Below, one piece after another: positions 1 to 10,601 of a stretch of 64,000 nucleotides of DNA. The notes beneath the pieces were generated by a model that did no database searches, was not told the DNA's origin, and saw nothing but the letters and a program-made list of their open reading frames with translations. Origin of the DNA: Astragalus membranaceus (taxonomy: Eukaryota; Streptophyta; Magnoliopsida; Fabales; Fabaceae); contig CM076846.1 in the NCBI GenBank assembly GCA_039519185.1, positions 149,620,605 to 149,684,604 of the forward strand, in the 5' to 3' direction. The position numbers were made by a program, and so were the translations under genes. Position 1 is the stretch's first letter. Each line of letters begins with the position of its first letter.

Positions 1-410
1 TACGAGATTCTTAAGAGTCCTGAGAGAAAGCACACCCTCAAAATCAGTCAATCATGCAAGAGAAAGCAACTACATCCACGATTGCTTCAAACCAGCAAAA
101 TCAAGACCAACATGCACTCGGCCCATGAGCCCCGCAAGTCCAACAGGTTCCTCAGTCTCGTGTCATGAGTGTCGCGGGTTGGCTGAACCAAAAAAAAAAA
201 AAGGGGGGGGGGCAATAAACAAACACAGTCATGCATTACATTCATCATGCATAAAATCATGCATTTATCAGACATAAAAATAATGATAATAAAGTAAAGA
301 AAAAGAGAAATTCAGGCATTTGCATTCATCATAAGAGAAAGAAAAAAAAATAGCAATCATGGCATTTGCATCATGCAGCCTTCCATTGCATACACTGGCA
401 TTCCATGCGG

Positions 411-571
411 TCAAACCAGACCTTTGTGTCCTTAAACCAGATCATTGTGATCCATAAACCAGACCTTTGTGTCCTTAAACCAGACCTGTAGGGTCCATAA
501 ATCAGACCAATATGCAGACATATATTGCTCCATAAACCAGGCTTGTCGGCCCATAAACCAGACTCGTTGTC
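411..571 (+). repeat. Diverged tandem repeat, CATAAACCAGACC-type
   Basis: About seven imperfect copies of a 20-30 base unit containing AAACCAGAC or AAATCAGAC occur one after another. They lie in the presumed 3' untranslated part of the Ogre-type element. No coding meaning is seen. Confidence 0.7.
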
Positions 572-956
572 AAGTCCATAATTTAGCATTCCATCAAATA
601 AGCCAAAGCATTTCACAACTCTCAAGCATTGCATTTGCATACCCGCACTTCATAAATAAATAAAAAGAGCAACCATCAAGGAAAGCCAAAAGAGAATATC
701 AAAAGCGTCCAGCATTGCATGCATCAGCGTCACATGCATCCACGTAGCATACATCTGCATTACATTTGCATAACCGCATCTTGCACATTCATCATTACAC
801 CAAAATCATAGCATTGCATGCACATGCATAACGTGCCCTTGCATAACATGCACCCATACTCCATGCACTATTCCTTGCATCAACTGACGTATGCAGGTAC
901 CTCAATCCAGTGCAGCAGCATCGGTCATTTCAAATCAACCAATCAACAGCATTTGT

Positions 957-1440
957 GAGCCCTCTGTGCTCGTCCTGAGCCCTCTGTGCTCATCCTGAGC
1001 CCTCTGTGCTCCTCCTGAACCCTCTGCGCTCATCCTGAGCCCTCTGTGCTCCTCCTGAGCCCTATGTGCTCATCCTGAGCCCTCTGCGCTCCCCCCTGAG
1101 CCCTCTGTGCTCATCCTGAGCCCTCTGCGCTCCCCCCTGAGCCCTCTGCGCTCATCCTGAGCCCTCTGCGCTCCCTCCTGAGCCCTCTGTGCTCATCCTG
1201 AGCCCTCTGCGCTCCCCCCTGAGCCCTCTGTGCTCATCCTGAGCCCTCTGCGCTCCCCCCTGAGCCCTCTGCGCTCATCCTGAGCCCTCTGCGCTCCCTC
1301 CTGAGCCCTCTGCGCTCCCCCTGAGCCCTCTGCGCTCATCCTGAGCCCTCTGTGCTCCTCCTGAGCCCTCTGCGCTCATCCTGAACCCTCTGTGCTCACC
1401 CTGAGCCCTCCGCGCTCATCCTGAGCCCTCGGTGCTCCTT
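957..1440 (+). repeat. Minisatellite, about 23 copies of a 20-21 base unit
   Basis: The unit is GAGCCCTCTGYGCTCMTCCT with variants ending CTCCCCCCT or CTCCTCCT. Two alternating unit types (CTCATCCT and CTCCCCCCT) form a higher-order pattern in the middle of the array. Position just upstream of the polypurine tract matches the hypervariable 3' region known in Ogre-like elements, which is a recognised source of satellite repeats. Confidence 0.9.
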
Positions 1441-2065
1441 CTTTACTTCTTTCTTTACCGCGTCCCTCACCGCCTTATTTCCTGCTTTTGCACACCAAGT
1501 GTTAAGCTCACAAATCATTGTTTTAGCACGCCAAGCGGTGATTCAAAAAATCCAATCTGTTTTTGCTTGCATATGGCATTGTTCATCTGACATCAACAAA
1601 AGCAAGAAAAGGAAAAATGGAAAATTCGGTTTTTTCCCAAGTAGACAAAATCGGTATAATTTCTGAATTCTTTATCTTCATTTTCCCTTGGAATATGTTT
1701 CGGCCAATTCATATTCCTCGTTAAAAATCAGATAAAGAGGGGCAGCTGTCATACCCCAATTTTGTCCGGCTTAGGTCAAAACCCTAATTTTCCACAAAAA
1801 AAAAATTATGCATTGCATTTTGGGTCCTAGGAAACCATTCCAAAGTTTTTGAAATCATTTTTAGGGTTAGAATGCACGTTTTGGGAAATTAGGATCAAAA
1901 AGGGGCATTTTGGTCTATGAAAATAATTTTTGCAATAAGCCTCATGCATCAAATTAGGGTTTTTGAAAATGAGTTATGTATGCATGGCAAGTTTTGAAAA
2001 ATATGTTTTGCATGCATGGCAAGCTTTGGAAAATATTTTATGCATGCATTTTTGTGGAAAGCAAG

Positions 2066-2540
2066 AATTGACTTCCATTCTGTTCCAAGGGCCAAGAATC
2101 GATTTATACTATTTTGTAAAGGCCATGAAATCGACTCCTTAATCCAATATTAAACCATGAAATCGATTTTCAGGCCATTTTTAGGAGCCAAGAATCGATT
2201 CTTCCCTATGTTATCAAGGCATGAAATCGATTTTCGGGCCATGTTTAGGAGCCAAGAATCGATTCTTCCTTATGTTATCAAGGCATGAAATCGATTTTCA
2301 GGCCTTTTTTAGGAGCCAAGAATCGATTCTTCCTTGTGTTGTCAAGGCATGAAATCGATTTTCAGGCCATTTTAAAGAGCCAAGAATCGATTCCTCCTTA
2401 TTTTGTCAAAGCATGAAATCGATTTTCAAGCAATTTCCAAGAGCCATGAATCGATTCCCACTTATTTTAACTAAACATGGAATCGATTTTCACCTATTTA
2501 GGGTGTCCAAGAATCGATTCTTTACTATTTCCAAAGGACC
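2066..2540 (+). repeat. 64-base tandem repeat with paired ATCGATT boxes inside the LTR
   Basis: Six good copies starting near 2156, plus degenerate ones before, each contain CATGAAATCGATTTTC and, about 35 bases later, CCAAGAATCGATTC. Unit length is 64 bases in the first copies. The array sits directly upstream of the LTR TATA box, so it lies in the U3 promoter part. A regulatory role is inference only. Confidence 0.85.
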
Positions 2541-2600
2541 AAACAATCGATTCATCCTTGCAATAAATGTTTTTTTAAAAAGTTCTACGCTTTCCTAAGC

Positions 2601-2610
2601 CTATAAATAG
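2601..2610 (+). promoter_or_regulatory. TATA box of the Ogre-type LTR
   Basis: CTATAAATAG follows the tandem array and precedes a CA-rich stretch where transcription could start. This is the usual U3/R position. Prediction only. Confidence 0.55.
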
Positions 2611-3991
2611 GCAGCCTCAAAATCATTTTGCTGCACACACATCTCCCAAGATCAGAGAAGAATTGCTCCAGACACGCATTTTCACGAGATCAGAGAAAAA
2701 ACTCATTTTTCGAAATCTCTCACATTTTAGAAAAGCTCTTCTACGCTTTATTTTTTTCGCTCTATTCGTTCCGTTGGTCCGTCGGAGTCGATCTTCTGCA
2801 AGAGTTAGTCGGGATTTGCGTTCTTCAGATCTGTAATATCTGTCTTCATCAGAGGTATTTCAGTCTTTTCATTTGTTAATATTTAGTTATTGTGATCCAT
2901 GTGATTTAACTTAGCTATAGCGCTTATCTACTCGTTCTTGTATATTATCGTCCATTGCTGATGACGAACCATATGATTCCCACTCATGCCTAGTGCATCA
3001 TGTTCTAAGTGGTGAAGATGGTCTCGGGTGATTCAGCTTGCCACTTTCAAACCCTTTCAAAAACATCTTTTAGAACTACGTCGCTTTGATTCCCGTTTGG
3101 GATACGTAGGAGCGAGCCACGTCCTCGTCAAGCGCAACAAATAAAAATTCTTTTCATCCCCATAAACAAATTATTTTCATAAAAACAAACAAAAAGAATC
3201 ATTTTCAAACCCATTGTTGCTAATAGCTCATCAGAGCCTCTGTTCGTTTAGCTATTAGTGGGAATGTCTTTTTCTCATAAGAATAATAAACGATGGTCCA
3301 TCATAACCTTTGTTAGTTTGATCATTGTGCAAATCAATCTTTTTCGAAAATCACTTTCAAAAAGATAATAAAAACAAGTTGTTATCAATAGTCCATCAGA
3401 ACCTTTGTTCGTTTGACTGGCGGTACAACTCTTTTTGAGCATTTAGCAGTGATTCATCATAGCCTCTGCTAGTTTAATCATTTGCTAATGCTCGTCCTAT
3501 TTCAAAAAACTCACTAAAAAAGATTAAAAAACAAAAACTTTTCAAAAAGACAACCAAGAACTACGTAGCTTTGAATTCTCCATCGCACCGGGAGATACGT
3601 AGGAGCGGGCCATGTCCCGTCAAGCACTTTTTTCTAAAAACCCCTTTTTCCCCCCTTTCTCACCAAAAATAAAATTTCCAGTAAGTTTTCTCATTCGTCT
3701 TCAAACAAGAAATAAATAGGCAAATCTAGGTATTTTTCAAATCAAACATTAAAACCACACATTTAATTAGAGGTTCCCTTTCGGTAGAAAGGACGTGCGC
3801 GGTGCTAACACCTTCCTCGCGCGTAATCGACCCCCGAACCTATATCTCTAGTTTTCAAAGACCATCCGCCTTGTCCAAAAGACCTTTTTTCAATGTTTTG
3901 GTCTTAAAATTAAAATATTGGTGGCGGCTCCAAAATTATTCCACGTTGTACATTGAGAAACCCCAAAGCGGGGATTTTTCGGGGTGCAACA

Positions 3992-5028
3992 AGGTTCTTC
4001 CCATTGCCTAGCATCTTCAATAAGATGTGCAACTTAGGTTCATTTTCTTTCCTACTCATGCATTTTGCCAAAATGTTCAACTTGGGTTCATTCCTTGCCT
4101 ATCTATGTATCGTATCATAATGTGTGTAGTCTAGGTCCACTTTCAATCAAAAGCTTTTTCAAGCATCAAAGTCATTCCCTAAACAAGAATCAATCCAATT
4201 GCGAAAACTCTTCAAAATCAAATTTTGTTAGTAGTCTTGCGAAGCCTTTGCTTGCATGATTATTAACAATGAGGTACTAGTGGCGATCACTTGGAGCCTT
4301 TGCTCAATTGATCATCATGAACGCCTAATTTTCCTAAAGATTTTCACTAAATCAAAAACTTTGTTAGTAGTCTTGCGAAGCCTTTGCTTGAATGATTATT
4401 AACAATGGAGTGCTAATGGTGGTCACTTGGGGCCTTTGCTCAATTGATCATCATGAAAGCTCAATTTTCACAATTAAATAAGATAAAAAAACAAAAACCT
4501 TTTTCAAAAACCCAGAACTACGTAGCTTTGAATTCTCCATCGCACCGGGAGATACGTAGGAGCGGATACTCTCCGTCAAGCACAACAAACCAAAAACATT
4601 TTTCCTTTCAAAAACCAAACACTTTTCCAAAATAAAACATTTTTCAAAAACAAGAACTACGTTGCTTTGAATTCTTCATCGCACCGGGAGATACGTAGGA
4701 GCGGATCCCCTCCGTCAAGCGCAAAAACTAAAGATTTTTCATTAAGTCATCCATCAACAAAAGAGGTTTTTAAACAAAGCATTTTTTCGAATCAACTTTG
4801 CAAATCACACATTTAATTAAGGTAACCCTTCTTTGAAGGGACGTTGTGGGGTGCTAATACATTCCCCATACGCAATTAGACCCCCGAACCCAAATCTAAT
4901 GGTTCCGAAGACCATTGCTTTCCAAAAAAGGTTTTTCCGATGTTTTACCTCAAAAAAATATTGGTGGCGACTCTAAAAACCACGTCGTGCGAAGAAAAAT
5001 CCCTCCAAGGATTTTTCGGGGTGCGACA
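3992..5028 (+). mobile_element. 3' part of a second, older Ogre-type LTR
   Basis: The segment ends CGGGGTGCGACA, a second LTR terminus, and shares with the first LTR the blocks GATACGTAGGAGCGGA, CACATTTAATTA, GACCCCCGAACC and ATTGGTGGCGAC. It has no LTR start of its own and begins right after the first LTR ends. The simplest reading is that the first element jumped into this LTR, leaving the 5' part beyond the left edge of the window. Confidence 0.65.
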
Positions 5029-5130
5029 CCACTCACCACTCATACCTTCCATCCTTTCTTCTTCCTTCGTCCCAACGCAAACCAACATTTCCCAACAACC
5101 AGAAACAAATACGCAAGCTCTTAACCAACC

Positions 5131-7027
5131 ATGACCAAAAAGCAAGCTGCCTTAAAACGATCTGGCAAGGGAGCTACTAGGAAACCAGAACCCTCCAATC
5201 CTGTCAAAACCACCATGGCCAAGGCAGACCCAGATACTCAGAGGTTTTGGAAGATGGACTTCATAGCTGAAAGGGGGCTCAAGACAGACAGCGCTCCTGA
5301 AGCTTTCTCAACCACTGTCACAGCGCTGGGATGGGAAAACTTCATTAAGCATCGAAAGGACTACATGACGTCTTTGGTAAGGGAGTTCTACTCTGGCATT
5401 TAAGAGCCTAAAGAAGGAAAGCCTCAAACACATTCAATGGTAAGAGGTGAAACTGTAAATTTCAACTCCAGAACAATCAATGATATTTTCCATCTGGGCT
5501 ATCATGGAAAGGAGTTGGAAATAAAAGTTCTGAACTGGGGAGATGAAGAGATGGAGGCTGTTAGAAGAAGGATTTGTGTAGAAGGATCAACATGGGATAA
5601 ATTTGGGGCTGAATACAAAATTAAGAAAGCCTATCTGTGTGAGGAAGCCAATCTGTGGTGTAGTTTCATCAAACAGTCCCTGCTGCCTACATCTCACACA
5701 ACATTTGTGGAAAAGGAGAGGCTCATCGTTATTGATGCAATAATGGCTGGAGAAAAGATAGACGTGGGTAGATTGATAGCAAGGGAGATAGAGAAATGCA
5801 GAGTTAAAAAGGGAGGTAATTTGTATTTTCCTTGTTTAATTACTGAGCTGTGTTTGTAAGCTGATGTAGAGGTTGAAATGAAAGAAGAAAGAAGATCCCC
5901 TCTTGGGGCATTTCCTTGCATTTTTAAAGTTAAGCAGAAATCTGCCGCTGCAGCGTCTTCTGACTCTGTAGCGCTACAGCGCTTAGAGCTGAAGCAGCAG
6001 GTTCTCTGCAAATTTGTGAAGGAAAAATTTGACTGGGAAAAAGCAATGTATGCCCAGATATCCAAAGGAAAGACATCCATTTCCCCTCCTCAATTCCCTG
6101 ATTGGCTACTGGAGGAAGAGCCAGTTGAAAAACAAGAGAAAAAGGGAGTTAGGACAGAAAAGAAAAAAGCTGTGATTAGCCCAGCAAAGAAAGCAAAGCC
6201 TAGCCCAGCAAAGAAAGTGCAAAAAGCTGTGGTAGAGGAGGAAAGTTTGGATTCTGATGACATTGAAAACATAAGTGAGGAAGATGAAGAAGAAACAATT
6301 GCAGTCATGAAAGAGATGGAGAAGCAGGAGGATGAGGAATCATCAGGTGAGGAGAGTGATACTGAAGAAGAATCTGAGAGTGAAAAAGATGAGGAAGCAG
6401 AAGAAATACAGTGTGATCCAACCCCAAGCCCAAAGAAACCAAAAACCCCCTGCCAAAACATCCAATCCACCATCAACCCCCACCTCCATCCCTGAACAAA
6501 CCAAACTAACACCCAAGAAAACACCTGCCAAACAAGCCACACCAAAGAAGCCTGAGCAAAAACATCCAATCACCAAAGAAAACCCAACTGAGCAGCCTAA
6601 GAAAGTTTATCAGTCATACACCAAGGCAAGAAGAAACCCAGGTGTCAAATTGGCTGAGCACCCAGAAGAAGGTGTTCAGCCAGTAGGTGCTGCAGCAACT
6701 ATGTCTGTAGTACCTAGTGACACAATGCCTGAGGCAATTCTGACCGAGGAGGAAAGTGAGAAGGAGGCTGTTGAGGAACTAGTGAACTTGCAGGATGAAA
6801 CAGAGCCAGTGCTGGAAGAAAAAAAGCAGGAGCAAGCCCAAACAGAAGAGGAAGAAGAAGTGCAGGAATCAGACACTGCAGCGGCAGCAGTACAGGAAGC
6901 AAGCGCTATAGCGCCACCAACCGCTGTAGCGGCAGAAAAGACTACTCCACCTCAGCCAAAGAAGAAAAAGGCAACCAAAGGAGCCCCAGCCCCTTCAAGA
7001 GCCAGTAAGAGGCTCAAGAAGGCCTAA
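5131..7027 (+). pseudogene. Broken retroelement-type gene (putative plant transposon protein)
   Basis: The frame starts MTKKQAALKRSGKG and would give about 630 residues. It is stopped by TAA at 5401 and TAA at 5857, both with coding on each side in the same frame, and it shifts frame near 6430, around a run of C residues. The first third has the layout of the legume putative plant transposon protein family, with VRGETVNFNSRTIN and NLYFPCLITELC. The rest is acidic, then lysine/proline rich (KKKKATKGAPAPSRASKRL at the end), as in nuclear or gag-associated tails. The adjoining 3' region contains G-rich tracts like those of Athila-type elements, so a retroelement gene is more likely than a host gene. 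The exact family is uncertain. Confidence 0.65.
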
Positions 7028-8128
7028 TAATGCAAGACTTGTTGGCTTCTTATGCCGGTTATGTTCTTTGAACTTTGTTTTTTGTTGTTCTAAAGCCTCT
7101 CCCTTTTGTGGTCCATCAAGCAGTGAGGACACTGCCAAATTTAATTTCTGGGGGAGGACCTTATGGTTAATAATGTTTTAAATTAAGTACAATTATGTTT
7201 TTAAATATTAAGTATAATTAATTATAATTCTGCCATGTTTTGCATGTGTTGCATGTTTTGTATATTTTGTATGCTTGAATAGGAAATATGATTAGCTGCA
7301 TATTTTAAATTTTTTAGTAAGCAAAAGCTAAAGTAAATAAGAATTTTTGAGTAAAGCAGCCTTGTATAAACAATGAAATGGTTTTATTGCTGCTTTTACA
7401 CAAAATCCAAGCTTAGTGAAGAACCTAGTTAGCTAGGGGTAATCTAAGGATAAAGTTAGTCTTGGATAACCAATGGTTAGTCAAGTTTTCATTAAAAATT
7501 GAGAGTTGTTTTAAAGCTAAGTTTGGGGGAGCATCGGTTATGTTAAGGCTAGGAACAAAAGATGATAAATTGGTCTTTGCAAAAAGGAAAAATAAAAATG
7601 AATGTGGTCTTGAAAAAAGTTGCAAAATATCTTAAATAAATTGCTGAGCTGTTCCAAAAAGCATGAAAAGAAAATGCAAATAAGGAGCTCAGTAATGAAG
7701 ATAGCATCTAGTTTTGATCATTAAAATTCAGCGCTACAGCGTCTACTGACCTTGAAGCGCTACAGCGTTTGAACACCAGACCAAAAGTTTATGCACTGAC
7801 CAATATTCTGAAAAATGCCTAATTAAAGCCCTTTGCTGTGCTTTGAAGCCCCTCAGATCTTGTGTGAAATTGTTATTCCACTCTTCTTTTTGAAAACATT
7901 CTTTGCCTAACCCAAAAGAAGCTGGCAGAGTGCTCATTTATTAATTTGAAGTAGTTGCTGGTTTGTGATTTCGGTCGGTTTTTAGATACCAATGGGTGTT
8001 GTATCTGATTACGAGCCCGACCATTATAGTCCATTTAAAACTGATTACCCTCCGTGTGGACCCGCCAAAACCGATCCGACTCACCCGAATGTACTTATGT
8101 TTTCCCAATTTTGACGGGTTTCGGGTGT
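7028..8128 (+). other. 3' non-coding tail of the broken retroelement gene
   Basis: No gene is seen. Two G-rich tracts, CTGGGGGAGG at 7148 and AAGTTTGGGGGAGC at 7519, resemble the conserved GGGGGA boxes in the long 3' region of Athila-type elements. A pair of GCGCTACAGCG boxes lies at 7731 and 7757. From about 7970 the sequence changes to CGGTCGGTTTT and ACCCGCC motifs like those in the hAT element near 42200-42990. The copia LTR starts at 8129. Confidence 0.5.
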
Positions 8129-8447
8129 TGTTGGAGCAAATTGAACATCCTCACAAATACTCACACACAGAGTTCACATACACACACACACACACAGAGT
8201 AGAAGAAGAAATAGATTTTTACACAGAAAGAATTGAAAAGAAAAGTGTATTATTTCTCACAACTGAATCGTGATTAGTTCTATTACAATCAATAACTAGA
8301 GTTAATCCAAAATGAAATGTAAATGCATTACAAATGAAATTAAAAGCAATGTAAAAGTACTACAATACCCCTATTACAGTAACAGTAAAGTGTAAGACAG
8401 TAAATGGTAAAAACTTATTATCTCAACATGGGTTACAAAGATCAACA
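8129..8447 (-). repeat. Copia 3' LTR (left in the window)
   Basis: It runs TGTTGGAGC...GATCAACA on the plus strand, and its sequence reappears at 23359-23668 with only scattered mismatches and a longer CA microsatellite. The purine tract AAGGGATGG on the minus strand (8448-8456) abuts it and serves as polypurine tract. Confidence 0.9.
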
Positions 8448-8467
8448 CCATCCCTTAACTCATGTTA

Positions 8468-10345
8468 CTAGAACACAACCACTCCAAGTTCACTCTTCAG
8501 TTTCAGAAACTGATCAGTCTTCAGTCCTTTTGTAAGGATATCAGCAACTTGCAGCTGAGTGCTGCAATGACACACTTCAATGTTACCCTTCTCCACTTGC
8601 TCCCTTAGAAAGTGGTATTTGGTTTCAATGTGCTTGCTACGACCATGTAGAACAGGATTCTTAGCAAGACTGATTGCTGATTTGTTGTCTATCAGCAGCT
8701 TCACAGTTTCCTTTTCAATGATCTTCAATTCACACATCAATGTGCTTAGCCACACAGCTTGGCAAGCAGTCACATCACCTGCAATATATTCAGATTCGCA
8801 GGATGATAAAGCAACAACTTGTTGATTTCTTAAGCACTATAAAATTGGAGCACCATTCCATATGAACACATAACCTGTTGTGGATCTTCTATCCACTCTA
8901 TCTCCACACCAATCAGCATCTGAGTACCCCCAGTAATTCACCCTTATGTTGCTGTCCTGCTACAGGGAACAGAACACCATTTCGGAAAGTCCCTTTAATG
9001 TATCTCAGTATCCTTGTGGCAACAACGAAGTGACTCATTTTTGGCTTATTCATGAATCTACTCACAGCACCAACTGAGTAGCAAATATCAGGCCTTGTGT
9101 TGCACAAGTACCTTAAGGAACCCACTAATTGTCTAAACAGGGTAGGATCAACATCCTCACCTTCAACATCAGCTTCCAGCTTCACATTAGCTTCTGCTGG
9201 AGTTACTGCAGGGCTACTATCTTGCATTTGGAATCTCTTCAGTATTTCAGCAGCATACTTTCCTTGATGGAGTATTATTCCCTTAGGTTCATAGAGGAAT
9301 TCCATCCCTAGAAAATAGGTTACTCTTCAAAGGTCTGTAATTTCAAATTCAGATCTCAATCTCTTCTTGAAACTGTCAATCTCAGTAGCACTAGTTCCTG
9401 TGATGAGCATGTCATCCACATAGAGACACACCCGAATCTTTCCACCTGCTCTTGAGTCTTTCACATTGACTCCATACTCAACTATACACTTCTTGAATCC
9501 TAGTTCATGGAAGTAAGCATCAATCTTCTTATTCCATGCCCTAGGGGCTTGTTTAAGACCATACAATGCCTTATGCAGTCTATACACAAGCTGCTCTTTC
9601 CCTTTCTTCTCAAAGCCAGGAGGTTGCAACACATATACTTCTTCCTCTAATGGACCATTTAAATATGCTGATTTCACATCAAAGTGGTATAATCCCCATC
9701 CCTTATAGCTAGCTAGACCAATCACCATTCTAACTGTCTCGTGCCTAGAAACTGGAGCAAATACCTCAAAGTAATCAAGCCCTTTCTTTTGAAGAAAGCC
9801 TCTTGCTACTAATCTTGCTTTGTGTTTAGCCACTGACCCATCAGGTTTCAATTTCACCTTGAAAACCATTTTACACTGATTGCTTTCTTATTTTCTGGGA
9901 GCACAACCAATTCCCAGCTCTTGTTTCTTTTAATTGAACTCAATTCTTCTTTCATAGCAGCCTTCCACACCTGCTCCTTTAATGCATCAACATAGCTGAT
10001 TGGTTCAACATCAGCTAAAAAGGCAAACTGGACCAGTTCCCCATCACTGTCCACTGCACTGTCAGGAATTAGATCATAATCTGTCAGTCTGTTGGGTAGT
10101 GTTCTCTGTCTCTGTGGTCTGTCTTGTATCACTGGTTCTTCATCAACATCGGTGTCAGTATCACTTTCATGTTGTTGTGGAGCCGGTTCCTTATTCTCAG
10201 CAACTTCAGATTCAGGCTCTTCATCAGGTTTGTACACACCGGCATCATTTATTTGGACAGAGACTTATTCAATGGTGTTCACTTCACCATTTTTCCAATC
10301 CCACTACTCAGTTTCTTTCACAATCACATCTCTGCTTATCTCTAT
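8468..10345 (-). pseudogene. Copia reverse transcriptase and RNase H part of pol
   Basis: The reading continues from the other side of the CACTA. Visible in order: an in-frame TAG shortly after the junction, an acidic linker (PQRQRTLPNRLTDY), a one-base frameshift near 9870, the transcriptase core (KARLVARGF, FDVKSAYLNG, YGLKQAPRAW, catalytic LYVDDMLITG), a TGA where DLG is expected near 9327, YFLGMEF, a frameshift near 8945, then RNase H signatures SDADW, CESEYIA and DNKSAISLAKNPVLHGRSKH. Copia reverse transcriptase copies element RNA to DNA. With at least five lesions this copy is dead. Confidence 0.9.
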
Positions 10346-10348
10346 GTT

Positions 10349-10601
10349 CACTACAAAAAAATGTCATTTAGTGACCAATTTTTCGGTCACTATACAGGAA
10401 AAATCGGTCACTAAGCGATTTTGTGACCGAATTAGCGATCAAAAAAAATCAGTTGCTAAATCACTGGTTGCTAACCATTGGCGACCGATTTGGTGACTGT
10501 TTCGTTAGTGACCGATTTAGTGACCGAAATTGTGACCGATGTAGCGACCGAAAATAGAAACTGATTTTGTGACCGAAAATAGCGACCGATTTAGTGACTG
10601 T
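10349..10601. repeat. CACTA subterminal repeats, left end
   Basis: Copies of GTGACCGATTTAGCGACCGA and its reverse occur in both orientations. Such arrays bind the TnpA-type protein in En/Spm elements. The array is cut by the solo LTR and continues at 12058. Confidence 0.85.

Larger units (their letters stand above)
1..1746 (+). other. 3' internal non-coding region of an Ogre-type retrotransposon
   Basis: No coding frame is credible here. The stretch is GCAT-rich, holds two tandem arrays, and ends in a purine-rich tract AAAGAGGGGCAGC at 1734-1746 that abuts the LTR start TGTCATACCCC. That is the expected order of 3' untranslated region, polypurine tract and 3' LTR in Ogre/Tat Ty3-gypsy elements. 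Gag-pol and the 5' LTR would lie left of the window. Assignment to Ogre rests on the LTR ends, not on protein sequence. Confidence 0.7.
1747..3991 (+). mobile_element. 3' LTR of an Ogre-type (Ty3-gypsy) element
   Basis: The LTR starts TGTCATACCCC directly after a polypurine tract and ends GGGGTGCAACA, giving TG...CA borders and about 2.2 kb. Inside are a 64-base tandem array, a TATA box near 2601, and two copies of a block containing GATACGTAGGAGCG, a segment shared with the neighbouring LTR fragment. Only one LTR is in the window, so the target duplication cannot be tested. The 3' border is inferred by comparison with the second LTR end at 5028. Confidence 0.75.

Noticed and set aside
957..1440. 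CRISPR-like regular repeats
   Set aside because: Units are directly adjacent with no spacers, and the setting is a plant retrotransposon.
6090..6569. A serine-rich minus-strand frame of 159 residues
   Set aside because: It is the complement of the acidic, lysine-rich coding region on the plus strand.
8127..8128. Target duplication of the copia element
   Set aside because: The left flank (GGTGT) and right flank (GGCTG or CGGGC) do not match well enough to claim one.
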